From contig PUQB01000602.1 of NCBI GenBank assembly GCA_003024785.1, forward strand, positions 86,923-150,922: 64,000 nt of DNA, in the 5' to 3' direction. The position numbers and the translations under genes were made by a program. The stretch comes from Selaginella tamariscina. Taxonomy: Eukaryota; Streptophyta; Lycopodiopsida; Selaginellales; Selaginellaceae. Shown in pieces: positions 51,449 to 64,000 of this stretch. The stretch's first letter is position 1. Every line of letters begins with the position of its first letter. The notes beneath the pieces are model-generated. The model did not search any database. It was given only the letters and a program-made list of their open reading frames with translations, and was not told the DNA's origin.

Positions 51449-51740
51449 TGTCACGACCTTGTGCAAAGGGTGAAACCTTTAGAACAAGGGTGGAACCTTG
51501 AAAGGAGGAGATTGTATTCAGAAACACAAGGCTGAAGACTGGTGTTGAATGATTCTGAGAACCTGGAACTGGAACCCTGTTTTATATCTGAGGTCTTGAG
51601 GATTGTATGGTCCACAACTGGTCTGGAATGTGTGATCCACACTGGTCTGGAACATGCGTATGAATATACGCCTTGCTGTTGATGGTGTAATTCAGCATCC
51701 AGGATCATACGGACCAGTTGGTTAACACATGTGTGTATTA
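51449..51740 (-). repeat. 5' LTR of gypsy element 3
   Basis: 292 bp, matching 46550-46865 with small deletions. Flanked outside by TCCTT. Confidence 0.85.
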
Positions 51741-51839
51741 TCCTTACTCTCCTTTTCCTTCCATGCTTCCTACGGACTTTCTTACCCTTACTCTCTGCAT
51801 AGTAAGATGTCTTATGCTCTTAATATTTTACCTTTAACA

Positions 51840-52103
51840 GACAGCAACCCTTGAGTTCGTGGATGAGGACATGCACCCCTTAAAAGAAGTGGTAATAATT
51901 TAATACTAATTTTTAATTCATTCTCTATATATTTTTATCATAATAATAATAATATAGTTGTGTAATGTATTTTATGCTATGAATAAACATGTCCTATATA
52001 GTCGGTCGTACGGAAATATACTGCCCACAGCGCGCGGTGCCCTAAAAAGCGGGAAAGTTTTAAACGGTAGGGCATTTTGGGCGATCTAGGGTTCTTCGTG
52101 GCT
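51840..52103 (+). promoter_or_regulatory. End of the minisatellite and probable separase promoter/leader
   Basis: About 50 bases of minisatellite (GCAACCCTTGAGTTCGTGG) are followed by AT-rich DNA. The last 60 bases hold GGGAAAGTTTTAAACGG and GCGATCTAGGGTTC. The latter is close to the GCGATCTAG phrase before the SPEF1-like start. A short TAGGGTT core is telobox-like. Confidence 0.4.
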
Positions 52104-55100
52104 ATGGCGGCGTCGGGAAGGGGCCGGAGGAGGCGCGTGGTGCCGGATGCATGTATTCTAACAAGGGATGAAGAGCCGGATGTGGCCACGGAGGAGGCTA
52201 TTCTAGCCAGCATTTTATCTTCCAATCTCGCTGGATTGGCCAAACAGGTCAGGGTTTACATAGAATCCTCATCTTTCTCGGAGAAATCCAGCGAGATTGA
52301 TCTACATTCGCGAGCGAAGAAGCTGGTGCCGTTTATTTGTCGGTTTATTAAGCAATGCGGCTTGGAGCTAAGACATCCTCCAACAGATGCCGATACAGCA
52401 GCTCAAAATCGCGGAAATGAGCTCTTTTCTGCAATGGAGCTCGCATTGGATGCCCTTGAGAGCTGCAGGCGCTGGATTGCTAGCAGTCCATTCGAGATCG
52501 AACTGCAACGGTCCTCATTCGTTCGCAAATTGGTAGCTTGGAAACGTTTCCGTGAAGCATCTGTACAATGTAAGAAGATGTTACAGAGTCTGAACTCCTT
52601 TCTTGGGTCTGATCAAAAGCAAGTAGGCAAGTTGGTTGTTCTTCCGCCGAGGAGCTCACAGGAAACGATAGCAGATTTGCCTGTTCTTTTCGGTGGTGTA
52701 GTACGTGATCTTATTAATTGTTCCGTGGAGGGCGGTATTCGGGATACTGAAAGTCTGCAGGAGTTAGCTCGCCTCCCCGCTCAAGTAGAACCTTGGTTCA
52801 GGTAACTTGACCATATGGTACATGGATATTAGTATGTACCTTATATATTGTAAATGTTAGAGTATATAAAGGGAAGCATGTTATATGCTGTTGTACGTCT
52901 AGTTGCCCCAGATAAGCTAATTATAAGCATGGTTATTGCAGTTTGATGAATTCGGAAGAACAGATGAAGCACAGAGATAACTTGTTTAGACTTTTGTATA
53001 AAATGAGCACAATTCTAGCGTTGGACCCTTCTTGTCATCCGAAGATTGTCCAGGAGTTTTGTATAGTTTCTCTTCGCTGTGCTGTTCGGGCTTCGCAGAT
53101 CCACCAATGTTCCGTGGTACTGTATTATAGATGTTCATATGTATATGTATGCATGTAGGTGCGTAATTTATGTACACATATCCATATCCATTTATAATAG
53201 AAATTTAAAATTGAACTATAACTTTCACATGCATGCATACATACAATAAACATTCAAACCTATTGTTTAATTATGTTTGTTGCAGGTAGCTCGTAAAGTT
53301 TGCTCTAGTTTAGCATCGAGAAAGACTGCTTTGGATCTTTGTGCAGCATTACTGACTAATATTGGAACTCAGAAAGAGGTACTCGTTCATTCTTATTTAA
53401 TTTTAACGAAACTTCATAACAATCCTTATTTTAGCTACAAGGTGTATGCCATAGTGCAGATATGTCAGATTTCGTGGGTTTCTACGCTACTATGTGTCAA
53501 CAGGCAGGACGTTACGATCATGGTTGGCAGTACATTCGCGAGTTCATGCGCAGCGATGAAATGGTTTGTGTCTTTACACAATACTCACTCCTTCACAGTA
53601 CCCATACAGGATACTACATTGTAGCCAGAGAATATTATATTGTCTATGCAGTTTCTTGAACCGTATATATCTATTATTGCATTATAATGTTTATTCTAAA
53701 TTATAATAGCTACCATAATTTTGTTATTATTTATGACAGGTAAAGAATAATAATTTGTCGGCTATATGCGGCATATATGCCGTTGGGTTAAGGATCTGTT
53801 CAGAAAGTTGTTTCAGCAATATCGATTATTCCGAGCCGGCAAAGCTACTACAATTATCTGCTAATAGACTCGCATGTGCTATTAACCAAGATGCTGGAAG
53901 AGATGCTATCTTTAAAGCACTTGATTATCTCCGGGATAATGCAGCTAATTACATCGAATTTGAGTGGGATTTATTCCTTAAGGGAGGTCAAGAAAGAGGC
54001 AGACTAATGGCTGGACTATTAAACTCTTTCAACTACACACTACCGGCTTAAGGTAACTTATATAAGTATATGATATACACATAATAAGTAGATACATGTG
54101 TATATATAGCATAAATCTTAAGTCCTTTGAGGGTTTTATTAAGAAATTATAATATATGACATACTTACACATATTAAAAATCCTCTGCATGTATTTTTTA
54201 AGTACATATACTTACAAGCTTAGAAATATAATAAAGCTTAAAGTTTAACTAAAACTTTAGCTAATTAACTTTAGGCATTTGACATATTGTTTAAAGGATT
54301 CAGACGCGACACTATCATCAGTGGGGACAGGAGGTTATTAAGAAGAGTCGAATTGTTATCAAGGTGGCATTTTCTGCTTTGAGACTGTCCATTTGCGAGT
54401 AATCATTATGATAGAGGTATTATAGTCTATGCATAATATGCATATTCAATACGCACCTATACACCTGTATGTGCTAATAAAATATATATTAATGAACTAT
54501 ATGTTTCTAGGTACTTGTAACTGAAAATTTATGTCTTCGTATATGTGCATATTATTGGAGAGTTAATATTTGGATCCATTGGATCTTTAGTATGATACAG
54601 GTATTTGTTTGTAAACGTAAAGAATCGCGTAGTTACACGGTTACATGATGCTGACTTTGTGTGTGCGCGTGTTTGCGTGGTACATATTCACGAGCCCGTG
54701 TGTGTGTGTTTATGTCTCTATGTGTGTGTTTATGTCTGTGTAACTTTTCCTTTCTGTGAAGGAAAGTGCCTTGGTGATTCGTCAAATAATGAAGGAACTG
54801 CCAGCGGAGGATTTTGACTGGTTGAAACACACGGTTTATAACACTGGTGTGAAAGTATTCAACACGAACCAATATCATCTAGTACGCTTCCATGCTATGA
54901 TATATGTGTGTGTGTGCTAATTAAATATTATTTTCAGGCACGTAAACCTCTGGAGTTGGCCCATGATGCTGTTTGGTCAAGAGTCCACTCTTTAATAAGC
55001 TCTTCGCTTGATGCTCAACCGGTAAGTGTTCTAGGCTTAGAGAATTGGTTTAATTATAGCATACACCTGCCTTGTCATTGTTACGTTTTTATGTAATCAT

Positions 55101-56699
55101 GGGTCTAACGGACTAATATTTGTACAGGTTAGTGAAGCCTTTTCTGAGGCTTGTGCTAAAACCAGCGCATTTGCGGACTGCTTAGCGAGGAGCAACAATG
55201 TACCTTGTGCCATGGATGTCTTACGTGATGCATTCGTTTGTTGGGTAACTCACTATTCAGTTTACATTTTATAAATTTACATAAGGATTAATATATATAT
55301 TTTATACTTTCTATTCAGGTACGGGTTTCATCTAGTGGCTTTAATCTTCAAGGGCCTCAAAGCTTACTGCGTTTGTGGCATAAGGTATTATATAACTTCC
55401 GTATTTAGATGATTAATGCATTACCAACTACAGGTTACGCTTCAATCATCTTTGGAAATAAGGTGTTTATATGGCGTCTTGTGTGATGTTCAACCCCGTC
55501 TGCCTGCTGCATCATTCGGTCTATTACTTGAAGAGGTCAAAATATATATGCACTGTGCACATATATGCGTATATATGTACATAGTGTAGTATATAATAAG
55601 TATCGCTTACGTATATTTTATATATAGCGTGTATCGCCGTTGCAATACGGTTCTTATGCTACGATTTTAATTTCAGTAATATAATAAATAATCTTAAAGT
55701 TGTGTTTTTTATTTTTATTTTATGTATTGTATTCATAAAATTGAGTACTATTCTTGATGTTATGTATTCTTGCAGCTCTTGCTATCGGTTGAGCATCCTG
55801 AACACTCAGAAGCTAATATGACAGAGGCCATAACCAAATTTCTTATCGACCAGGTTTGCTTTCATATATTTTACATATATTTATGATTGTGTATATAAAC
55901 AATGACTACTATATTTATGTAAAATACATTGTTATTATGTATATGTAGTATGCATCTGTGTATCTACGATATAAGTTTTATGTTTTGTACAGATTTATGA
56001 TAGCCAGTCTTTTCCTGTGGAGAGATGTAAATTTTTGATAGAGAGAAGTCGTATTGCACGAAGTCAAGGAGCTGATAACCTTCACATTTCAATCACACTT
56101 CTATCAGAGGCTTTACAGCTAACGGTACTACACAGATATGTAATATATGTATACATATACAAACACACAAGTATTTGCTACATACATAATACACGACTAT
56201 GAACAGAACAAAGCCCTGGGAAAAGGGGATGTTGATGAACAACAGAGAATAAAACTGGGGTACCAACTTGCAATTGCTTACTGCTTACGGGCACAGTGTA
56301 ATCAAGAGGCAGATCCGTGTTCTGAGGTAATAAAGCAATACTATATATTCAAGTTAGGCTTTAATATAAAATATATAACCTTAATTTCCTATAGCCTTTA
56401 AGGACTTGTTTAAAATTCGTTATGTTTAATTCATTGTTAAATACAGGATTATATTGAGGATATAGCTTCGTCAACAAAATTATGGACAGATATAATGGGA
56501 TCGTTTAAAAGGGTGTTTTCGTCTACGCATTGTAAAGAAGCGTTAAGGTTGTTGAGAAGCACTGCAGACTTACTTGCTCTCAAGGTGACGCTGTGTGTGC
56601 GCGCGTGCTTATGTGTGTACATGTCTGACACAGACATGAAACCGATGTATGTATGTACGTACAATATCATCGGATATATTGGGACGCATATGCACGTGT

Positions 56700-56796
<97 letters not shown>

Positions 56797-59574
56797 TACA
56801 TATACACGTAGAGACACACATGTACACAAATACGTCTATATAAATAGAATATATGTCAGTGTGTGTAAATAGACTTTAGACATGCATGCATATCTACAGC
56901 TACAGAGACTATACCATTAGGTTTACTGGATTAAGTGGTTTTATATTATACAGGGAATGTCAAAAATGCAGGACAAGGTTTTCATGATTATGCAAGAACT
57001 TGCTATGCATAGTGAAAACCCAACTTCACAATGGGCTGACACACGTCTCGGCCATATTCTCTGCCACGTGACAGCATCTCAAGGCTTTCCCCTTATGCTC
57101 CGGCATAAATTTGGAGACAAAGCTGACGAGGTTATGCACAAGTTTGACAACGAGTTACCTGATTCACTCTCGAATGCACGTAGAGCTTTGGCATATTCGG
57201 ATTTTTCACGGAAATATTCTGGGGATTTGTCACAAGAATATTCTGCAGAATTGGATGAACTTATTGATCTTGCTCGTTCTTCACCCTCATCCGTAAGTTT
57301 CACACTTAAATATATACATAACATATGTCATATAAAGTACTGCATCTTTACCTCCGTTAGAATTTACATTTTGCTTTAACTATACACAGCACTTATGTCA
57401 TACATATATCATTTAAGATTTCAATATAATGTCGACGTGCGTAATATACATGTGGATATATATATATATGCTTTAACTATACCCTCACACACGTACGCAA
57501 TTATGTCCTTTATCCATTTAAGATATTAATATAGTGTCGAATATACATGTGGATATATACATTGAGATATATATGGACGTAACGCGTATATATATGTGTA
57601 TATTTGTGTATACATACACATGGACACATTACATATATTTACCTAATTGTAAGTTTAAGTTCGTGACATTCAGATCACTAATGAGACATATGTCCATATT
57701 AAAAGCTAGTCGTATATTTAACTGTTTGTCTCATTGTATTATATTTGCTAAGTACTAAAATATTAACTTCTTGTAATCAGGACCGTGATCGTGTAGTTCT
57801 TTCAGGAGTGAAATTTTATTTAGCAGAAGTTTATTTACAAAAGGGAGACCTGGAAACAGTAAGCTTTATGATCGGAAAGAATTATGTATATGTATATATT
57901 GTTGTTAAAATGCAGGCGATAAAGTACGCGGTGGACACCCTTGAGTGTCGGCTTCGACACCTTAATGTCTCCTTTCAAATATTTAAAGAAGGTAAATTTG
58001 AATACATTAATGTATTTACGCACGTAGATACGCTGACATTACACACACATATACATATGCATATATATACTGTTAATATATATGAACAGATGATAGGAGT
58101 AAGAAGGAAGTACGTTCTAATTATGAGGCCTATGCTACGCGTGCAACAATGGTATGGCCATCTTTTTTCACGTCAAACCTACTTCATTCACGAAGTCAGT
58201 GGCATATCCTCGGTGATTACGTCGAATCTCTGATGCAGGTCCGTGATTAAGTATGTGCATGCATCCACATCCATAGAAAGCACTCACATAGGAGAGCCCT
58301 CACATATAGTCATTCATCTACTACTGCGGTTCTTTTAATTAAATTGTATCAAATACCAAATGTGTTATAAGCAACTAACTTATTTATTTGTAACAAATGT
58401 GTAAGCACATACTGCTTTTCTGACTCGTGTGTACAAACACATGTGTTTATTCTAAATACAGGTGGGCGTGTTATACGAAAGGCTAGGAAATTCTGATGAA
58501 GCAGAAAGGAATTTTCATGAAGGACTCTTACTTGCACAGGCTCAGAATATGCCTCTGGCCTGCATGCTTTTTGCATCGTGTCTAGGTAATAAATTATGCA
58601 TGCTATATAAATAAATTGATATCTATCATATGTTAATACTATTATATTAATGCTGTGATACAAATATACGCATTACACAAGGCCATATAATATAGTTACA
58701 GTGCTTTATGCAATAATAGGTTGTGTTACCAGAATTTCATTGTTGAAATACGGAAAGAAAAATGTTTAGCCAGCGGATATCTCCTTTGGCAGTTTCTGAC
58801 GTATAATATAATATACGAACACGCATTGTTAATCTCCATATTTAGTAAGAATTTTGTTTTGCAAAGGTGAGGTGCATAGAAAGCAGCATATGTGGGAAAA
58901 TGCGCAAGAAGATTTTAATGAAGCCAGACAACACATGGAAAAGCTGGTAGTTTATTTATATATACAAACGTATATATGCATGTGTACAATCATATGTGTG
59001 CGTATATATGCATACCTTGACTTGTTTGCAGTCCATGAATGAGAACATATGTACTGAATGCATTGGAATGGCAAAGTCTCATATCGAACTTCGCATTGGG
59101 GACTTTGTTCGACACTCTTCAAATGTTAAGGTACTTTAATTGCTTACATTGTGTTTTATATTAGGCTTAGTTGCACCGAAGACATTAATAATAAGTGTAT
59201 GAATAATATATGCTTGTGATATGTGTGTGTGTGTTGTTTTCCTTTCTTTTATTATTTACTTCTGTATCAACACAGGAGAATACGGAAAGTTTGGAGGCTG
59301 CTATTAGACACTACGATTATGCACTAGAAGTCTTAAGAGGTTTCCCTTTCATGAAGAAATCTTTTAACAAGTTACCATTCTGCATTGAAGAAGCTTCATT
59401 TTGCAAGTGGATATTATACCGATGGGAGTATCACGGGAGGAAATTAGCAGCAAAACTGTATATCCAACAAGGTACGTATACAGATACATAATGCCCACAC
59501 CTTTGTTTCGTATGTTTTACATCCATTTATAATATACAGTGTGTGTGTGTGTGTGTGTGCGCGCGTGCTTATAC

Positions 59575-59622
<48 letters not shown>

Positions 59623-62600
59623 CATATTTTGTGTCACATGTGCATTTGTATATCTGTATACACATATATGATACAAATATATACATTTATACACTTATAC
59701 GTCTGTTTGTATTTATAAGATATATTCATATACGCAGCATGTATAAAATGTATACATCATGTACACATGTATCTTCTGTATGTGTATACCCACGTCCGAA
59801 AAAGAATCACTTGATAGAACTGCAGACAGGATAGCATATCTATCCCGTATACGAATATGCATATACACATGCATAAACTATGGTTTAGTTGCTGTTGTTT
59901 CTTCACATGATCTCATTTGCCTATTGTGGTATGGCATAAATATATATCTATCTACGTATATCCAACTACACTAATATGTACGTTTAATTTATATGCACAA
60001 GCCTAACGCATTTGCTCTATATTTCTATTATACAAGAGCATACATATGAACCTTTATTGGCTGTAAATATTTCTGGTGTTTATGAGAAGTATTTTACTGT
60101 GCAATATATTATGATATTATATATTTATTATATGCTTTATATAGTAATAGTAAATATGTAATGATGTTAATAATTTTGTACATTTTTACAGGTAAATGCA
60201 GGTTTCAGATGGGGCACATTGGAAAGGCAGAAGAGTGTTATATGCAAGCTAAGCAGCTTCTTTGTGTGGAATCTGGCCCGGATAAGCAAAGCATGTTTCC
60301 CCTTGACGAGGCAGTTCTTCTTTACCATTGGAGTTTGCTGCATCTTTGGAAATCAGACACAGAAAATATCTCAAGGTATATATTGGAAATATATATTTAT
60401 AGTGTATTATGCAGTGTAAACTCATAATGCGTGTAGCCTGGAAGTTAGATAGAAAGACGACACTTAGACATTGTGTTATAGTTTACTAATTATAACATAT
60501 TTATATTGCATTATGTACACAATAATTTATCACATGTCGCACACTTGGAAGAAAAACTATCTGTAAGTTAAACTATATCGTGATATGTAGTATAGACTTT
60601 GTCATATCAATATCCTTATACACTACAGATATGTATACTTATATAATGCACTTTTAGAATGTATAAATATAAAATATTTGTATTCATACCTTTGTAAAAT
60701 TAATATAAATATAACGCCATAAGTGCATCTTATGAACATTATATGTTTTGAATATATAAGCTAATGCATGTCTGTGGGTACATAATAGTACATTAAATGT
60801 ATACTAGCTAAGTAGATGCCATATATATGACATCATATACTAACTTGTAAATGCCACTTATAATGTTTTGTTTATATAACATATGTACTCATATATGCAC
60901 AACACATATCAGCGAGTTGTTGATAACTACTGCATCTTCCTGCAGTTTGCCATGTATTAGCTGGTTGCAACGTACGTTCACTCTGAGCATCACTGCCTCT
61001 TTGTTGTTTAAGAAGGTATGCTTTGCAAAATACCGTATTTATCGTGGTAAATAAGATAGTATCTACTTAACAATAATATACTGTAAGTTTATTCTAATAC
61101 TTATTTTAATAAGTTTTTTAGTATATGACATCATAATATGTTATTATAACATATATAACAAGATATTGTATAATATAATAGGTGTCCCAGCTTCTATCCC
61201 TCCTCCATATTTTTGATTTTGAAAAATATTCTAAAGAGCTAGCTGCTTTTTTCCACCAAGCATCCGTCGGATCTATGAGTCGTCAGCAGCATTTACTTAT
61301 ACTGGAATCCAAGGCGAAACAAGAACAGGTTATATATTGTAATATAACTATATAATTGTATATGGTGTAATAATTAAAACAAAACATTCATAATTTTAAG
61401 TTTTTTAGGTTAATGTGCAACATCTGAGGGAGATGACACAGGCTTTAAGGTAGCTAGCTCTCTCTCTCTCTCTGCATATACATATGCTCACGGCCATATG
61501 TTTTAGAATATGCATAGACGTGTGACACGCACTCTTTACTGTCAACACTCTCTACTTATATTGCGTGTGTGCTTGCATAGTCTGCATAACATATGTGTCG
61601 GTATGTATAGGCATATGTATTGCACTTTCGTCTATTCATAAAGAATAAGGATGCTCTATATGTATGTGAATATGTGTGCATGCGTGTCTCTATGTTTGAA
61701 TGCATTACAAATTATCTTTGTCCATAATGAGCTATATGCATAAATGCATCTGTGTGCACTTTTATACGTTTTTAACTTGTTATTTACATAGAATATCACG
61801 AGAAGGTTGTCATAATCTGAAGACAGAATACAAAAGCCTTATAGAGGGCTTACCACCCGCAACAGTCTGTTGCATGAGCTTGGTGGAACAGGATTTTACT
61901 TTCTTTGTAGAAAAATCTCTCAAGCAGAAAAACCAAACAGGTAACTTGTCACATAAAAAAAAAACTATACTGTAGATTTTATAAAATTTGTACGAAAGAC
62001 GTATCGTTTATGTAGTATACTCATCTTTTATACTATAGTTTTTTCTATTTCTGAAATAACTAATTTGTAAGTTTAATCATACGGCAGCATGGCTCCTCGT
62101 ATCTCGGTTTGGAGACGGTGAAGTTGTTGTGACTGTCCTGCCTATTTACTCTACAGACCAGCCACCTGAAGTTCCTGAGAGGTATTTTAAATACCCAATG
62201 TGAATACCCTTGACTAACGGTGTTGTATGCTATATGTGAGTGTGAGTGTGTGTGTCCTTTCCTGTACGTGCATGTGTTATTTTTGTCGTATAAGATTCAA
62301 TACTAACCTGTATATGGAGGTGTATATATATTGCCTGATCAAATGTTTATTAAATATAGCAGCTGTGGGAGGTTATTGAGGCATAGGGCTCTGCTGGAAT
62401 CGGACGGTTTAGTGAGGAGCATAATGGCAGAGCTTGCTTCTATTTTGTATGAGAGCCATGAATCCACGTCTTGCACCATGGGAAACGCGGCCGAATGGTG
62501 GAAATGGAGAGTATCTCTCGATTCACGTCTGTCTTCATTTCTCAAGTATTCTGTGTGCGTGCGTGCGTGCGTGCATGTGTAACACCTATATATACCTCTA

Positions 62601-62901
62601 TGCATCTGTAAACAAAGTGGCTATTTGTGTGTGTGATATAATAAAACGGGAAGATCAAGATATTTTCACATAAAGCTTCACGCGTACCACTTTATAAACC
62701 AGAGAACTCCCTCTCCGCATATACAGTATTGAGTGTAATGCCACTAGCACCAAGAGTTTATATCCCGCACAAACATTAGGAGTGAGCTACACTGCGTGTG
62801 TGTGTGTGTGTGTGTTGAGAGAGAGAGAGAGAGAGAAAGGGTAAGAGTCAAACCTACTTAAAGCTCGAGGAAGGTAATATGAATTACAATGAACCTCCCC
62901 C

Positions 62902-62969
<68 letters not shown>

Positions 62970-63693
62970 CATACATATACTGTTACAACTGGAGTTATGT
63001 ACACACACAAACGTGGGTACACCCAGATTGTCAAATCTCTATGTTGTTATTTAACTACTTACAGTTATCTATCCCATTCAACAAACATATATTTAAACAT
63101 AAGCTTATTCATGATCTATATGTTATGTGGCAGGAACGTAGAAAAGACGTGGTTTGGGGCGTGGAAATGTATACTACTGGGAGAGCCAACAGAGAAGAAA
63201 CTCTCAGAAGGATTTCGTAAACAGGCCAAGGATTTGTGTCGAATATTCAAGTCAAATAGCTTCCTTGGTCAAATTAAGCTTAGCAAGAACCCTGACGAAG
63301 CATTGATAAAACTAATACTGCAAGGGGTACGTGTGTATGTGCGTGTGTGTACGTGTATGCGGGTGTGTGCAACACATAACTCACTTTCCACTACTTATAT
63401 CTAATAATGGATACACTTGTTAAGAAGCAGGTTAGTGTACCGCTAACATAAAGACTTGTGTGTATTATATATAATATTCTTACCACGTGTTAACTGAATG
63501 TACAGATCAGTTTACTGCAAACGGAGCAGCTCGAGAATTTGGTTGCATGCGTTTTAGGATTTAAACCTGGTGAACAAGCAGGTAAGTGCGTCTAAACTCG
63601 TTACTATCGTTATCATTATTTGGATATATATAGTCAACTGTATATATATGCATGTGCGTGTGTACATACATACATACATACTATATATATATA

Positions 63694-63774
<81 letters not shown>

Positions 63775-64000
63775 ATATATATATAGGCACTATAATCATG
63801 TGCATATAAGTTCATTATAGAATGGCTATTGTGGTGATACGTGAACATGTGAACATGTCCCTATAGACGGTTATGAATCTCTCTTTCCCTCTCTCTCTCT
63901 CTCTAGACATACACGCATGCAACTGTATGCATTTTACATCCATGTCGCTCCTACAGCCCCGGATCCAATGTAGAAACACACATACATACATACTCGTATA
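52104..64000 (+). CDS. ESP: Separase (plant ESP type), N-terminal and middle part; 3' end outside window
   Basis: Start at ATG 52104 (MAASGRGRRRRVV). At least 32 exons were traced, among them 52104-52801, 52942-53116, 53286-53378, 53435-53563, 53740-54053, 54938-55021, 55993-56124, 56954-57292, 58090-58238, 59276-59471, 60192-60375, 61182-61328, 62360-62545, 63134-63326 and 63506-63581. Introns are ~50-700 bp GT-AG. Diagnostic blocks are HYHQWGQEVIKKS, WHILGDYVESLMQVGVLYER, FCKWILYRWEYHGRKLAAKL and GNAAEWWKWRVSLDSRL. VEKTWFGAWKCILLGEP leads into the protease domain. Separase cleaves cohesin to part chromatids. The catalytic His/Cys dyad lies beyond the window. A missing base near 54049 (GCTTAA for GCTTTAA) and one at the exon 6 donor (~54398) are the only breaks found. 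Confidence 0.93.
56704..56794 (+). repeat. (GA)~45 microsatellite in a separase intron
   Basis: An uninterrupted GA run of about 90 bases between exons 56447-56584 and 56954-57292. Frames through it are Arg-Glu or Ser-Leu repeats and are spurious. Confidence 0.95.
59578..59620 (+). repeat. TA then (TG)n microsatellite in a separase intron
   Basis: TATATATATATG passes into a TG run, one of many compound repeats in this gene's introns. Confidence 0.85.
63696..63785. repeat. (TA)n microsatellite in the last visible separase intron
   Basis: Nearly uninterrupted TA over about 80 bases, after exon 63506-63581. The rest of the window to 64000 appears to be intron. Confidence 0.9.

Larger units (their letters stand above)
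46550..51740 (-). mobile_element. Ty3/gypsy element 3, minus strand
   Basis: LTR copies at 46550-46865 and 51449-51740 flank gag and pol. TCCTT on both sides (46545-46549 and 51741-51745) is a plausible 5-bp target-site duplication. Protein blocks are better preserved than in the other two gypsy copies, but still have frame breaks. Confidence 0.85.
46117..51839. mobile_element. Solo-LTR-like insert in the minisatellite, itself interrupted by a gypsy element
   Basis: Minisatellite sequence stops at TGTTAAATAG (46117) and resumes after CCTTTAACA (51839). The ends are a 7-bp inverted repeat (TGTTAAA/TTTAACA), as for an LTR. Without the gypsy insert at 46550-51740 the unit is about 530 bp. No clear target-site duplication and no second copy in the window. 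Confidence 0.5.

Noticed and set aside
56609..56872. Arg-Glu and Ser-Leu repeat frames on both strands
   Set aside because: Products of the intronic GA microsatellite in separase.

Overview
The window is nuclear DNA of a land plant. Genes have many short GT-AG introns, many of them filled with TG/AC or TA microsatellites. Plant-type TTTAGGG repeats, teloboxes, a group-II plant bHLH gene, a plant-type separase and Ty1/copia and Ty3/gypsy elements are all present. A SPEF1/CLAMP-like calponin-homology gene (an axonemal family) at 7772-9243 suggests a lineage with swimming sperm (bryophyte, lycophyte, fern, or cycad/Ginkgo). The species is not identifiable from the sequence alone.

Layout. 1-1673: 3' end of a Ty1/copia element (RT-RNase H, then the 3' LTR). 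5571-12374: a gene island holding an EAT1/bHLH10-89-91-like bHLH gene (+), the SPEF1-like gene (+), an unidentified three-exon gene (-) that converges on it, and a small IBR/ZBR zinc-finger gene (-). 12919-32330: one decayed Ty3/gypsy element with ~150-bp LTRs, split in two by a ~14.5-kb DNA element. 32331-36807: AT-rich repeats. 36808-44062: a Ty3/gypsy chromovirus (-). 45195-46116: a minisatellite that carries a solo-LTR-like insert, which in turn carries a third Ty3/gypsy element (46550-51740, -). 52104-64000: the N-terminal and middle part of separase (+), which runs off the window before its protease domain.

The most unusual object is the 16269-30817 element. It has 21-bp terminal inverted repeats (20/21 match) and two divergent gene blocks. 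Leftward it carries an FCP1/NIF-type HAD phosphatase and a protein with a ParB/sulfiredoxin-like box plus a methyltransferase-like tail. Rightward it carries a transposase-like protein with the motif pair DNCAGENKN / GHTHEDID. Two arrays of one perfect 18-bp palindrome, GGCGGGATTAATCCCGCC, stand upstream of the divergent genes: 24 exact copies plus many diverged ones, spaced about 40-47 bp. Between the arrays lie microsatellites, short TTTAGGG tracts and a nested AT-rich duplication. A palindrome array beside a ParB-like gene invites a site/binding-protein hypothesis. E2F-like sites or transposase-binding sites are strong alternatives.

A caution applies to all coding calls. About 15 apparent frame breaks in otherwise conserved proteins are all losses of one base, most of them in or beside short homopolymers. 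That pattern is more typical of uncorrected long-read assembly than of random gene decay, so several genes called broken here may be intact.
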